From: Ctena decussata
Lineage: Eukaryota > Mollusca > Bivalvia > Lucinida > Lucinidae
Assembly (NCBI GenBank): GCA_963989385.1
Contig: OZ022502.1
Location: forward strand, 48,043,454-48,107,453
Length of the DNA stretch: 64,000 nt
Reading direction: 5' to 3'
Position 1 is the first letter of the stretch. The number at the start of each line of letters is the position of its first letter. The translations under genes were made by a program, and so were the position numbers. The notes under the pieces are model-generated. The model was not told the DNA's origin, did not search any database, and worked only from the letters and a program-made list of their open reading frames with translations. Positions 11,641 to 22,070 of the stretch are shown here, in pieces.

Positions 11641-11958
11641 TGACAAGGGAAACTGTAGAAGAATTCCTGCAATCAAAACTTATTAAAAAGATAACAATGC
11701 AACTGAGAACAAACCAGATCTTATCGGAAGTGGCATGAAGTGCTTCACAAATGAAATCTAAAAGTAGAATCTTTGTTTTTGCAGAGGCAATGATCAGGTT
11801 CTACCACATTTTGTCTTTTACGGTGACACGGCTTATTTCAGAATTACATCTGGCCCCGAAGCATCCAATCAGTGTGCTTTATTTTGAGTTTGAGATTATT
11901 CTCAAGTTTTATATCCTCGAACCCTGATTATGCTTCTACATCTTTTTCAGAAATCAGC

Positions 11959-12073
11959 ATGTCTCCCTCAATATGGTGTTGTCTCTTAATGGTGACTTCG
12001 TTGTATACCTTATCGTGGTCATGGTTGACGCATCCAAAGAACAGTCCAGTCGATATACAATCGAACTTATCTG
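11959..12073 (+). CDS. Gene A exon 1 (signal peptide, start of propeptide)
   Basis: 115 nt encoding 38 aa plus one base, beginning MSPSIWCCLLMVTS. ATG lies 8 nt after a TTTTTCAG acceptor, so a 5' untranslated exon is likely upstream. The donor is GTCAGT (position +3 C is weaker than the GTAAGT of gene B). A long CT run starts 18 nt beyond the donor, as in B. Confidence 0.6.
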
Positions 12074-12087
12074 GTCAGTGTTCGCAC

Positions 12088-12147
<60 letters not shown>

Positions 12148-15100
12148 GGTGGGTGGGTGGGTGGGTGGGTGTGGGTGTGGGTGTGTGAAGGGACTAGACA
12201 TAAACGGTTACTGAGTTGTCAAAAAAACATGAAAAAAACTGTATATGCATAACTTTTTCGTTCGTAACCTTTGTATATGAATTTGTATTTACAGTTTACT
12301 CTTGCTATCTCAAACACTGATATCTTAAAGTACTCTCTTATATTCAAGAAGAGCAGGTCGGGTCGTGCGATGGTCCTGGGTAACTTACAGTGCCGGGTCG
12401 TCCTACTTATTTGGATAATAGTAGGGCAAGGGCCTACTGTTCTTGCAGTAAATAAGAGTGGGCGTTGTACGGATATTTTTTCTCTCATATCTCCTCTTTC
12501 TCCTTTCTCTGGGAGACGGTTATATATTGTCTCAAAGAGCCGTTAAACCTACTAATTTGGATAATAGTAGGGCAAGGGCCTACAGTGCTAGCACTAGATG
12601 AGGGTGGGCTATCTTTCTCTCATATTTCATATCTCTTTTCTTTCTCCCTTTCTCTGGGAGACGGCTCGGTATAGACTGAAATACTGTCTCAAAAGAGCCG
12701 TTAAACCTAAATCAATCAACCAACCAAATCTCTCTCTATTTGTGCAGCTTCTTACTCTCCCTTTCTTTTCTTATGCTATTGTTTCCGACGCTATCATACC
12801 TGCTCTTCCCTGCACAGTCAATTTACTGCCCTCCTGAAGTAGGATAACTTATTCTTTGCTACCCAGTCTCTCTATTACTTAACGTCTCGTCTCGTGGCAG
12901 ACTCTCGTTATCCTAAGCTCTCTGTCCTGTTTTCTAATACAGTCAACTCTCGATACCTCGAAGTCAAACTTCAGCCCGAACTACTGATATCTCAAAGTAA
13001 ATTTTCTGGTACCAGAAAATTTACTTTGAGATATCAGTAGTTTGAGAAAACAGGAGTTGACATGTAAATAAATATATGAATATATATTCTTTGTTATAAG
13101 AAGGTACATTGAGATATCAGTGTTCGAGATATCGGGAGTTGACTGTATCAGCATACTTTGCCTCCCATATCAACTTTGCCCTTCTATTGTACATTACGAA
13201 ATCTATCTGTGGGGGGGTGTTTGGGTGGTAAGATGGTACTGGGTATAACTTCAAGTGCCGGGGCGTCCTACTGATTTTGATAATAGTAGCGCAAGGGCCT
13301 ACTGTGCTTGCAGTAGGTGCGGGTTGGGAGTTGTTTAGACATGTTTTCTCCCGTTTATCATTTATCTCTGCTTCTTCCCTCTCTTTGGGAGACGGCTCGA
13401 TAGCCTAGCCTATTTACAAACCCAACCGTGGCGGAGCTAATTATATACCTACCTGTGGAGTCCTTTCCTGTACTACCTACATTTCTCATTTGAACCCATT
13501 TTTCATTAACAATTCAACTCTCTCCACTGCTTCTTCCAAATTCTCATACTACTACTATTACACATTTTATCCAAGCTAATATAAAAAATTTAAAATACTA
13601 AATTTAGCGAGTCAGCTACGCAAAAATGTATTAAACTTCTTCGGTTTTGCACCTACCATACCCTCACCCACTACTCTGATATATTTTATACGATCTAATC
13701 ATTTGGCAGAAAACTCGTTACGGTGTCAAATCGATTCAGGGAAGACATTTCCCATTTAGCTATGTATGTATTCAGTTGAATAACAGCTTTCAGCTCATAC
13801 ATTATAATATCGCAAATGTTAATTTATATATGTTATTTAGGTCCAAAAAAAAAACGTAATTTGAATAACAAATAACAAAATGATATTCATTTATGAGCTT
13901 CTATACAGTTCCCAATTAATCTGAGAACCGTAAACAGGTAGCTGCTTATCTCCGGCCCTCTCGGAGATAATCGGAAAATCCCATAACTATAACGAGAATT
14001 GTATAAAATACCCATATCAAATCTAATGAAAAATATGCGCATTTCTGAGTTTAAATCTTCAGTGTCGATAAATATAGATGATAGGCAGGACTGTGCAGAC
14101 TACCACACTCCTCCGAACACACATTTATAGCATGTGGGATTTTTTTGTAGTTATTCTAGGGAGGGGGGATGGGGGTGAGGTGATGTAACTAATGTTGTGT
14201 AGCCTAGTCGATTGTTTGTACTTATAGTTTGTACATAGGCAATAAAATATATTCGAACTGAACACATTCACTGCCGCAGTTTGTGAGACAGAGTAGCCTA
14301 AGGTATCTGCTTCTTCCTCAGAGAACCATTCAAATTCGGAGTAATATACTTGTGTATGTGGTTTATCTGATCCTTGTGCTGCCTCACAGGTTCAATATCG
14401 TACAATAATGCAAATAATATAATGCGCCTATTCCGGACCTTAAAGCAGTGCATTCTTTGGAGTATCTAAGACTGATATAATGATAGAAACATTATTTCCA
14501 AACAAACAAATAGAGATGCCTTGGCAGTATTTATTGTCTTAGTAAGTGCGTACCATATGTTCGGTCTGGCTCGCGAAGACTATAAAATGTGTCCCACTTA
14601 CCCCATTGTCCCTTTTACTAGGGGCGCATCCAGGAATTTTTGAAATGGGGTTCAAATTAGCTGAGGGGGATTCGATTTATGCAAATTTTTCCTGAAATTC
14701 CCCATGAAAATAAGATAACTTGGGCTGAGAAGGGGGTTCGTTTGAACCCCCCGAACCCCCTCTGGACCCGCCACTGGTTACATGTACCCCCCAAATTACC
14801 TATTTATAGAAATAAATTTATCTTATTTTGAAGATTCAGTTCCCTCATATTTTGCTAGAGAGAGAAGAAAACGAGGAGTTCCAACTGCTGCAGTGAAACT
14901 CTATCAGCTAGGTAAGACTAATAGAATCTACAAGGGCGTAGCTACGTATACGACAAATACGCAAGTGCGTATTGAAATTTTGTCAAAATTGACAAAATTT
15001 CAAAACGCGCCTGCATATTTGCATGCTGAAATTTTATAAATAAGACAAGATTTCAAAACCAACTCCCAAAGAGGCTGAAATTCATATTTTCCCTTCAAGA

Positions 15101-18100
15101 AGTAGAGAATAAAACATGGTTGTGCGTATTATGAAATTGCCCCTAGTTACGCCCCTGATCTATGACGGGGTTGAGGCCTTGACAAGGAAATCTCAGGCTG
15201 GTTTTCAGATTTTTTAGTCTTATGCGAGGCTTGCCGAGCATAAGACTTAAATAATATGAAAACTAGCCTGAGATTTCCTTGTCAAGGCTTCAGCCCCATC
15301 ATTGATTATTTATCCTACCCATTATATTTCATAAAACAGAATATTCATTGAATTCTTAACTATAAACTTCATTAATAGTTTCAAATGTGTGTTAATTTCA
15401 CCTTATGCATGCTTTTTCATGACTGACAGCTAATCAGACATCTACAGTGACATTTCCTGTGCATCTCTTGGTGTCCATTTCATATTCTGCATGCAATTTA
15501 CATGACAGGTAGCAAGTGGATTTGTTAAAATTAAGTGTGTTATTACTTGTGCTGTACTATATAGTAATGATTGACATTTTGGGATAGCTTCCTGAGCCTA
15601 GGCTGAGATAGCAGGCCGAGATAGGAAAATCTCAGACAGCTCTAGAAAGAGATATTCTTGTCCGGTGGGTGAGACAGTCTTCTTCTTTTACCTCTCCTTC
15701 TGCTAACACTTTTCTCTTTTTCATCTTGAATGCTTGAACCTTCAAAGTTGGCACTTAGTGTTTGGTGTGTTAACACAGTAAACTCATCTTTTAACGAGGG
15801 ATGGCGCTCTGGGTCCAATTGTTCAAAGCATCGATAGATTGACGGGGTTGTTATCCGATGATTCATTAAGTTCTCTAATATACACTTGACCATGTGTGCT
15901 GATATTATTGCTGGAAAAAAATGTTAGAACATTTTGCCTTGAGTCTACTCACATTTTTCGGCAAAGGCTGGTATACCGTATTAATCCTATTAAACGCTTC
16001 GAGGGCTATGCACTGTACGAAAGTTGAGCGTTATTTAGAGCATAAAGCGAAGTAAATCAGCCACTGCCAACCACTGCTGATAAACAGTAATGAAGTTGTA
16101 ATCAACACTTTATTGTAATATCAGAGTTATGGCCCTTTCTTTGTAAAACATAATATGTTTTGAAAGCACATTAAAACTGCATCGTGCTGCCACAAGATCA
16201 AGACATTTCAGAAGTAAATAAAGTTTCCTATCATAAAAACACACCAAACTTGTACTCAGTGATCATGAAACTGTTATGTGTATTAATTTTAATATTTGAG
16301 TATTCAAATTACCTCCCTTTGAATGTTTTTGTAAATCTTAATAGGAGCTTCAAATTGTAGTGAATCATTTTACAAATGCATAAATAATAGTGCCGTTTGT
16401 AAAATACAGGTAAATATGTGCATTTACTCTTCCCAATTTGTAGTCAGAATTATCTAAAGTTCCATAAGGCTTAACTTTATTGAAAAAGGGACCAATTAGA
16501 AATTTTAGTCAGTGTATACTTGCAGATTTTGTTTTTGCCTCTCTTCTCTGTAGGGGACAACTCATAAAGGAAATAATTTGCTCTTTTAGGAGCAAGTACA
16601 TTCCCTTAAGAGTTGGCCCGATGTTAAAGAGCCATCTCATCCAGAGAAGCAAACAGGAATTAATGCAAGTTAATATAATACTTTTTTTTTCGGAAAAGAG
16701 GCAGGGGACATTTATTAGAGCAGGGGCGTTTATTTGGATTAAAACAGTATTTGCGTGTAAAAAAAGTTTGAAAGTGTAGCGTCTCTTTAACTAACATCGT
16801 CGTTAGTTTTGAACAGTTGGGCCACAGGCTCATAACCCAGCGGTCGTTATTTCGAGTCCGGTCTAGGTCGTGAGTCTTCCCCAGCCGCTAGATTATTCAT
16901 TAACATAGTGATTTGACTATTCCTTGCTCAGCCTGAGTAAGTGAACTAGTAAACTCGGGTTTCATGTCCCACCGACAGATAGGCCATACGGAAACGGATC
17001 TTCGGTTTAAAGTACCGTGCAAAAGACCGGGTAAGCGTGAGGTCGAGCCTACTCCCATGAAATGGTAGTCCAGCGCGATATTCACTACACTATCATCGCT
17101 GCACCGCTCCTCCCTCGGCCAGAAATGACTATATAACTGTTTAAAGGTTGTACACTCAATGTTTTTCATCCATATGTTTGTGAAGCTTTAGGGATATCAC
17201 TCTCACGACCGGTTCCTTAATATTTATTCATTTCCTTATATTTTGTTCTGATTTTGCTTTATACTCAGAATATTATATCGTTACTACGGAGAAGCGTCCG
17301 CATGGCCAAGGGATTAGTGCTCCGAACTTCGGATCACGGGGTTGCGAGTTCGAGTTCTAGTCCTGCTGGAGACGATATTTTGGCCTAACCTCGACAGAGC
17401 TTCATTGCACAGAGCCTTTTCATAATCACCCTTTTGTCTTCCTAAGACGACTGAAATACTTTAAAGATTACCAAGCGCTCTACATGTATTTCCATATAAA
17501 TCAAACTATCTTGTTAAAGGTTTATTTGTTCATCTCCATATGTTTCTGCCATTTTTGCAAAGGACCTTATTTTGTGGCTTTCTGTCAAAAACTTAGAAGA
17601 AAGAATTTTCTCCTACAAGAGCGTCTTCCTGTAAGAGTTGACACTCGTTGAGAAGGGAGACAAAAATGCAAATGACAGAGTGGCTTCCTCTGTAACTTAT
17701 ATAAGTGTGTCTATTCACCTCATTATTTACATTACAGGTAAAGCTGCTGTGGCTCATATCCTCAAAGAAACAAAGGAGATTCCTTCCAACGATGAAGCAA
17801 TCAGAAAGTTTGTGAAGGTCGGCGACTTAGACTCGGCCCTAAAAGATTTTCATGATGTTAATCCTACCTATATATGGAACTATAGGAGATATGACGGAGT
17901 AAGTCAATGATAGTGGCGTCATACAATAATGACCTCCTTACTATGACATTATTGCCCAGCTAGCACAACAGGTTATCGAGGCTTCTGATAAACAGCCCTC
18001 ACTTGGCGAGTGGCAACCATGTTACAGAATTGATCGTAATGAAGAAGTAATTTTGGCTTTCTTTGCTGAAAGGTTGTGCATTCGTTGCCACCTTTTAACG

Positions 18101-18985
18101 TAAAGCGGTTTCTTTTAGAATGCGCAGACTTTCGTATTACACGTACTTAATTCTGTGTCAACAGTTTTAGACAACAATTTGGACAGAAACAGCAAAAAAG
18201 ATCGGAATGAATAGTAAAATATAGTTTAGTAAGTCGAGTTTTTTTACGACGTTCGATTTTTGTTTACTCACCTCGCTAGTTTAGAGTTCGTTTTATATTG
18301 TTATCATTAGGATAGCTGTTGGTTGGCGTATTTAACCGGTCGAATTAAATACCACAAGGTACCGCAAGATAGCACATTGACAAGGTACCTCAAGGTACCA
18401 CGAGGTACCGCAAGGTAGGCGCAGGGTACCGCAATGTAATACAAGGTAGGCACAAGAAGGTACAGGCAATAATACATCATCAACTACAAGCTCAGCACCT
18501 ATTTTATTTTGGCGTTTCCACTTGTTCTTTCGGCTCTGGTACGTTTGCCTTGCCCTGGGCTGTATATAGGCCACTGTACTTTTCACTGAATACCTGCCGT
18601 CCGTGTAAACAACAAAATCAGGCTAAAAAGGATATATTAGACTTGCAGACTGTTGTTGATTTCTTTGAAAGTCAAACTTTTGATCAGCAAGCAAGAGTCA
18701 ATGTCCAGCATTCTAAAACAAGGAAATTCTTCATTTCAACATTTTTGTTCATATGTTCTAATTCAGGTCCTTCTGTTTTAGGCGGAAATGTTCCAGGGCA
18801 GAGCAGGTGACAGGCTAATTCGAGTGAACAGTCGTGGAGAAAAAGGCTTTCCTACGATTACTATTATCGACTTTAAGAAAGCCAAGGTCGATTGGTATCA
18901 GCAACCGCACAGGGACCCCTATGGGCATGTAACAGGCAAACCAATAGACAGAATTATATACAAAAAGACTCTGACAGAGAACTAA
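11959..18985 (+). CDS. Gene A: small secreted preproprotein with furin-type site (183 aa, 4 coding exons)
   Basis: Joined exons 11,959-12,073, 14,840-14,911, 17,738-17,898 and 18,782-18,985 give 552 nt, 183 codons plus stop, with matching phases (1, 1, 0) at every junction. Residues 1-20 form a signal peptide (hydrophobic core WCCLLMVTSLYTL). Residues about 21-50 form a propeptide ending in RERRKR, a furin-type site. From Gly51 follows a Cys-free domain with a helical start, a DFHDVNPT motif, a GDRLIRVN strand, a GFPTITIID strand and a basic C-terminus. The paralogue is gene B. I infer secretion and proteolytic maturation. The domain order recalls bacterial polymorphic-toxin C-termini, but only loosely and from memory. 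Exon 1 has diverged from B (WSWLT in place of AFM) and its donor is GTCAGT rather than GTAAGT, so splicing may be weaker. Confidence 0.7.
12091..12190 (+). repeat. (CT)n followed by (GGGT)n/(GTGGGT)n
   Basis: About 50 nt of pure CT then about 45 nt of GGGT-type repeats, in intron 1 of gene A. The CT part is shared with the same position of gene B (39,522-39,561), but the G-rich part is not. The GGGT part could form a G-quadruplex on the plus strand. Confidence 0.95.
12350..12720 (+). mobile_element. Two tandem copies of SINE-like retroposon S1
   Basis: Copies at about 12,370-12,545 and 12,548-12,720. Each has the block TTGGATAATAGTAGGGCAAG, a TTTCTCTGGGAGACGG block and ends near GAGCCGTTAAACCTA; the second finishes in a CAATCAACCAACC tail. 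Other copies are at 13,217, 31,212 plus 37,312 (split), 53,500 and 56,068. The simple-repeat tail suggests a retroposon, but no clear tRNA head is visible. Confidence 0.65.
12940..13145. mobile_element. Tigger/pogo-like MITE with TA target site, copy 1
   Basis: Begins CAGTCAACTCTCGATA and ends ATCGGGAGTTGACTG, flanked by TA on both sides. The interior is palindromic around TTTTCTGGTACCAGAAAA. A second copy lies at 59,080-59,289. TA duplication with CAGT tips fits the Tc1/mariner-pogo group. Confidence 0.8.
13217..13410 (+). mobile_element. SINE-like retroposon S1
   Basis: Contains GCCGGGGCGTCCTACTGATT, GCAAGGGCCTACTGTGCTTG and a CTTTGGGAGACGGCTCGATA block, the same order as the copies at 12.35-12.72 kb. 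Confidence 0.65.
13410..14620. other. Gene A intron 1, unassigned sequence
   Basis: No exon or clear element. A stretch ending in GCAATAAAATATATTCGAAC (about 14,240) looks like the 3' end of an old retroposon, but no reading frame supports this. Confidence 0.35.
14621..14775. mobile_element. Short TIR element (GGGGCGCATCCAG / CTGGACCCGCC)
   Basis: Imperfect inverted tips GGGGCGCATCCAGGAATTTT and CCCCCTCTGGACCCGCCAC enclose internal GGGGTTC/GAACCCC stems. Non-autonomous, about 150 bp; possibly hAT- or P-like, not decidable here. Confidence 0.55.
14840..14911 (+). CDS. Gene A exon 2 (furin-site exon)
   Basis: 72 nt, phase 1 at both ends, flanked by TTCAG and GTAAGA. It encodes PSYFARERRKRGVPTAAVK and the start of the mature chain. 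It differs from gene B exon 2 only at synonymous sites. Because its length is a multiple of three with matching phases, skipping it would keep frame and remove the RRKR site. Confidence 0.85.
14931..15157. mobile_element. 227-bp TIR element in gene A intron 2 (hAT-like?)
   Basis: Tips CAAGGGCGTAGCTA and TAGTTACGCCCCTG are inverted; ATCTA flanks both sides as a possible target duplication. It is absent from copy B, which reads straight from exon 2 into sequence found at 15,670 in copy A. Confidence 0.65.
15162..15302. mobile_element. 141-bp foldback in gene A intron 2
   Basis: Arms GACAAGGAAATCTCAGGCTG and CAGCCTGAGATTTCC-type complement, with a nested CTTATGC/GCATAAG stem at the centre. Absent from gene B, part of a roughly 750-bp cluster of nested insertions. 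Confidence 0.7.
15310..16790. other. Gene A intron 2, no gene seen
   Basis: A minus-strand frame at 15,642-15,893 is not preserved in copy B (indels near 44,960) and is rejected. About 16,093-16,500 has no counterpart in copy B, so it is either an insertion in A or a deletion in B. Confidence 0.5.
16800..17440. mobile_element. tRNA-derived SINE remnants (three tRNA-like heads)
   Basis: A plus-strand tRNA-like segment at about 17,290-17,350 has an A-box-like TGGCCAAGGGATTAGTG and a B-box-like GCGAGTTCGAGTTC. A second is at about 16,815-16,865 (TTTCGAGTCCGG). A minus-strand tRNA-Asp-like segment lies at about 17,035-17,105. None folds into a clean functional tRNA. All are present at 45.5-46.1 kb in copy B, so they predate that duplication. 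Confidence 0.5.
17738..17898 (+). CDS. Gene A exon 3
   Basis: 161 nt between TTACAG and GTAAGT, phase 1 to 0. It encodes the helical part of the mature domain (KAAVAHILKETKEIP, then VGDLDSALKDFHDVNPT) and ends YRRYDG. Four differences from gene B exon 3, all synonymous. Confidence 0.88.
18347..18465. repeat. GGTACC-type minisatellite in intron 3 of gene A
   Basis: Degenerate 8-10 bp units of CAAGGTACC/GCAAGGTA. The homologous array in gene B (47,087-47,182) has fewer units, so copy number changed after duplication. Confidence 0.8.
18782..18985 (+). CDS. Gene A exon 4 (terminal)
   Basis: 204 nt from acceptor CTGTTTTAG to TAA, phase 0. It encodes AEMFQGRAGDRLIRVN, GFPTITIIDF, WYQQPHRDPYGHVTGK and the end KKTLTEN. 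Two amino acids differ from gene B (Gln to Glu at the fifth residue; Phe to Tyr after TIIID-type strand), against six synonymous changes. Confidence 0.88.
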   Translation, partial: AEMFQGRAGDRLIRVNSRGEKGFPTITIIDFKKAKVDWYQQPHRDPYGHVTGKPIDRIIYKKTLTEN

Positions 18986-19014
18986 ATGTCCTTCCTATAT
19001 TCATCAGCCATAAC

Positions 19015-19254
19015 TGAGCCGCGACACGACAAAACCAACAAACTGGCATGTGCGCCCAGCGAAGACTCAGATCAGCCTGGGCATGCGCCCAGTCTCATCA
19101 GAGTTTCCGCTTTGCACTTTAAGGGTAGCTTGGGCTTTAAGCTAGCTACGTTTGGACAGTGAAGACTCTTATCAGACTGGGCAGATGCCCAGGCTGATCT
19201 GAGTCTTCTCTGGGCGCACACGCCACTTTGTTGGTATTGTCATGTCGCGGCTCA
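19015..19254. mobile_element. Foldback MITE, family M1, copy 3 (3' UTR of gene A)
   Basis: Starts TGAGCCGCGACACGACAAAA 29 nt after the stop codon and ends CGCGGCTCA. The orthologous insertion is at 47,734 in gene B, so it predates the duplication. If the AATAAA at 19,794 is used, the mature mRNA would contain this long hairpin. Confidence 0.85.
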
Positions 19255-19793
19255 ATTATATCGTAAAAAAAATCTTGATATTTACACATTGTTCTGAGCA
19301 AACAGTGCAGACCCAGATCGGTCTTCAGAGCCTACATCGTTTGCCATTCCATCTGCATCTTTTGGATGTATTACTGTATTGTAGAACCAAAATGTTCCAT
19401 TTTCAGGATAATTATGGTTATTATTTTCATTGTCAGAATTTTAAAACTTTACGGTGCCTTTCAGGAAAAGAGGTTCTTCGGATGTATACGTAGGGTCAAA
19501 AGTTAAGCAATATGTGCTTTACATTTGGTGTTAAGCGTGTACTGTAAGTAGTTTTAGCTCGCAAAGCTAGCATGTAAAATCGAAACAGATGCTTATTTTG
19601 TCAATTGGAATATCAGGAGGTGTATTTTGTTATACTGTATTGCACACTATATAGATTTTTTTTTAAAAAAAAGAATTAAATGCAAATCCAGAGAGACTAC
19701 ACCGTAAAAAATCGAAAAATTGGGACATCCAGAATAATTACTGTAATTGTCCTAACAACTAAACATAAAACTTGAGTACATTCTCGAACTCAA

Positions 19794-19799
19794 AATAAA
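19794..19799 (+). terminator. Candidate poly(A) signal of gene A
   Basis: AATAAA about 810 nt after the stop codon, conserved at 48,513-48,518 in copy B. No nearer AATAAA is apparent. Usage is unproven. Confidence 0.4.
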
Positions 19800-20293
19800 G
19801 CACACTGACTGGCTGCTTCCTAGCGAGTTTCAAGTTTTATAACCTCGAACCCAGTTTTCTTTTTCAATGCTCTAATGCGTCTAAGAGATGCCGATGGAAT
19901 AGCAAACAGTGTAGACTCGGATCAGATTGTTCCAGGAGCAGTTTGAGCTGGGTCGGCACTGTGTACCCAGACCTTTCTGTCCCATTACTTATAATTTTTA
20001 CGGTACTTTCATTTCGAATGGAAAGTGTGTAGATAATGATCTAGATTGGGAAACATAAAAAATCACAGGATGCTCCTGACAGAATTCAGCATTATAAGGC
20101 GTTTCTATCTGCAGCATATGTTAGACTAGAACGTTGGGGTCGGGAGGGGGTCCCCCTTTTCTAACAAATTATCATCCAGCTACATTTTAGAAATTTGTAT
20201 AGGATTTACAAAGAAGATGTATAAACTCCCTCGCCTACTGTGGCTTTACTGCCAGATGCAAGCAAAATGTAATTGAAACCCTATCATACGGTA

Positions 20294-20299
20294 TTTATT
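20294..20299 (-). terminator. AATAAA downstream of the orphan nucleotidase exon
   Basis: TTTATT on the plus strand, about 510 nt beyond the orphan exon's stop. Identical in copy B (49,013-49,018). Confidence 0.3.
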
Positions 20300-20689
20300 C
20301 AGCTATAAGACGAAGGATTACTACTCGAAAATTACCCAAGATATGCCATTCAGTCTTGCTTAAATCTACTATATAATGGGAGTTTCCTCCTTAAAACAAT
20401 CCCAAAATCTAGATCTTTTTTATATGACGGATCTATATTTTTGTGGTTGTTTATGAAGAGAAAACCCCCTTCTTATAACCAAAGAAAAACGATTTATCAT
20501 ATGACGTCACTGTTAATCAGTGGATAACGTCATGTCATAAAACTCGTATGACCACACGTGTAATAACGCTTTGGCGCGTACACGTAACGTCACTGACAAC
20601 GTCCATATCAACAATGCGTATTCTCATTGAAATAATTTTCAGTTTGAAGGCGTTAAAATCCCATTTTAAAGGGCCATATGATAAACAGA

Positions 20690-20782
20690 ATCTTACACTC
20701 GTGGTCCTTTCATATGAAATTTATAAAACTCGCCGAAGGCTCGTTTCATAAATTTCATAAGAAATGGCCACTCGTGTAAGAT
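20690..20782. repeat. 93-bp hairpin beside the orphan nucleotidase exon
   Basis: ATCTTACACTCGTGG...GAAATTTATAAAACTCGCC pairs with GGCTCGTTTCATAAATTTC...CCACTCGTGTAAGAT. The same structure is in the nucleotidase 3' UTR (49,409-49,501). Confidence 0.8.
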
Positions 20783-20806
20783 ACTCTATATACCAAAAGC
20801 TAAACG

Positions 20807-21069
20807 TTACAATAAACGTCCTAACGGCAGCACGCTGAAGACAAACAAAGTCAAACTGAGGTACAAATGGGTAGCAACATTTTGTACTACATCCGGGCAT
20901 CTGTGTACAATTACGGGAGAGCCCGTGACCATGTTTTGTGGTTCTTGTGATTTAATGGTTGACGTTTCATTAGCTGTTGATTCAACAAACTGTATTCTTC
21001 CTTCTGCTTCAGGAAATATGTTCTTGTTATTTTTAAGATAGGCACTTAAAATTTCTGCATCAACAGAAT
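20807..21069 (-). pseudogene. Orphan duplicate of the 5'-nucleotidase terminal exon
   Basis: 263 nt, open from acceptor TTACTTGCAG to TAA. It is identical to the real terminal exon (49,526-49,788) except one base, which changes DADIL to DAEIL. It keeps the YLKNNKNIFPEAEGRIQF motif and the hydrophobic GPI-signal-like tail (LYLSLTLFVFSVLPLG). No other nucleotidase exon lies upstream on the minus strand between 21.1 and 28 kb, because the duplicated block ends at 22,541 before exon E5. It is therefore a stranded exon, although it could be spliced onto something else. Confidence 0.85.
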
Positions 21070-21139
21070 CTGCAAGTAAAAAACAAGACTTTCACGGAAT
21101 GCTCTGTCGCACCTGCCTTGCGCTTCCACACTAGTCAAG

Positions 21140-21977
21140 ACTATAGTTAAACATAAGTGAATGAGAAATGGACTAAAATGCTAGGGTCAACACAATTTTG
21201 GATGTAAAATTTTACTAAGTAGCGCATGAAATATAGGTCAGTGGAAGGAATAACTGTAACATCCCTCATGAACATTCTAAGGAGAAACTTTATGCCTGGT
21301 ATGATGACTGTATGTATCATACTTTGAGATAAAAGGACTAAAATGCTAGCATCGACACAATTTGGATGTAAAATTTGATGTATCAGCAGACCATGAAATA
21401 TATGTCAAGGATAAAATTAATTGCACAGCCCTCGGAACCATTCTAAGAAGAAACTTGATGTCAGGTCTGATGATTCTTGGTACCAAAGTTTGTGGAAAAT
21501 GGCCTTCAACACTAGGGTCGACGAACTTTTGAATATTTTACGAAGTCAGCAGACCATAAATATAGGTCAAGGGTAAAAAAAGAGCAACAGCCCTCGAGAA
21601 AATTCTAGGAAGAAACTTTATGCCAGGTTTGATGATTGTAGGTATCAAAGTTTGCGAAAAATGGACTTAAATGCTACGATCGACACCAGGGTCGACGTTA
21701 TTTTGAATATAAAATTTTACAAAGTCAGCAGAGCATGAAATATACATGTAAGTCAAGGATAAAAATAAGACCAACATCCCTCGAGAATATTCTAAGAAGA
21801 AGCTTCATGCGAGGATTGATGATTGTAGGTATCATAGATTGCGAGAAATGGACTTAAACGCTAGGGTCGACGCTTGGTTCGACGAAATTGTTGTCGGACG
21901 ACCGGAATGACTGACGGATGGACGGAGAAGTGAACTCCTATATCGCACCTGGCTATAGCAGGTGCGACAAAAATCGA
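21140..21977 (-). repeat. Tandem array of about 170-bp units ending in a hairpin (HINE-like), copy A
   Basis: Units repeat GAAATGGACTAAAATGCTAGG, AAATATAGGTCA, CCCTCGAGAA and CTAAGAAGAAACTT. The right end has a GACGGA-type microsatellite and the hairpin TCGCACCTGGCTATAGCAGG followed by TGCGA (21,953-21,977). Same organisation as at 5.6, 30.3, 41.4 and 53.8 kb but opposite orientation. Copy B is at 49,870-50,690. Confidence 0.8.
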
Positions 21978-22070
21978 GTGAGCGAGCGAGAGAGCGGGCG
22001 GGTGATCCAGCGAGCGAGTGAGTGTGTGATTTGACAAAGAAAAGAATCTTAGATAGCAATGATAGCAATA

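Noticed and set aside
15642..15893. 83-codon frame on the minus strand in gene A intron 2
   Set aside because: The homologous stretch in copy B has indels and a broken frame, so it is not under coding constraint.
16900..17169. 89-codon minus-strand frame, also present at 45,621-45,890
   Set aside because: Conserved only because the block is recent; it covers tRNA-like SINE sequence.
17290..17350. Functional tRNA gene in gene A intron 2
   Set aside because: A and B boxes are visible but the acceptor stem does not pair; SINE remnant.
19242..19493. 83-codon frame after gene A
   Set aside because: Starts inside the M1 MITE and is not open in copy B.
20548..20751. 67-codon plus-strand frame, also at 49,267-49,470
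   Set aside because: Antisense to the nucleotidase 3' UTR hairpin; identity reflects the conversion tract, not coding.
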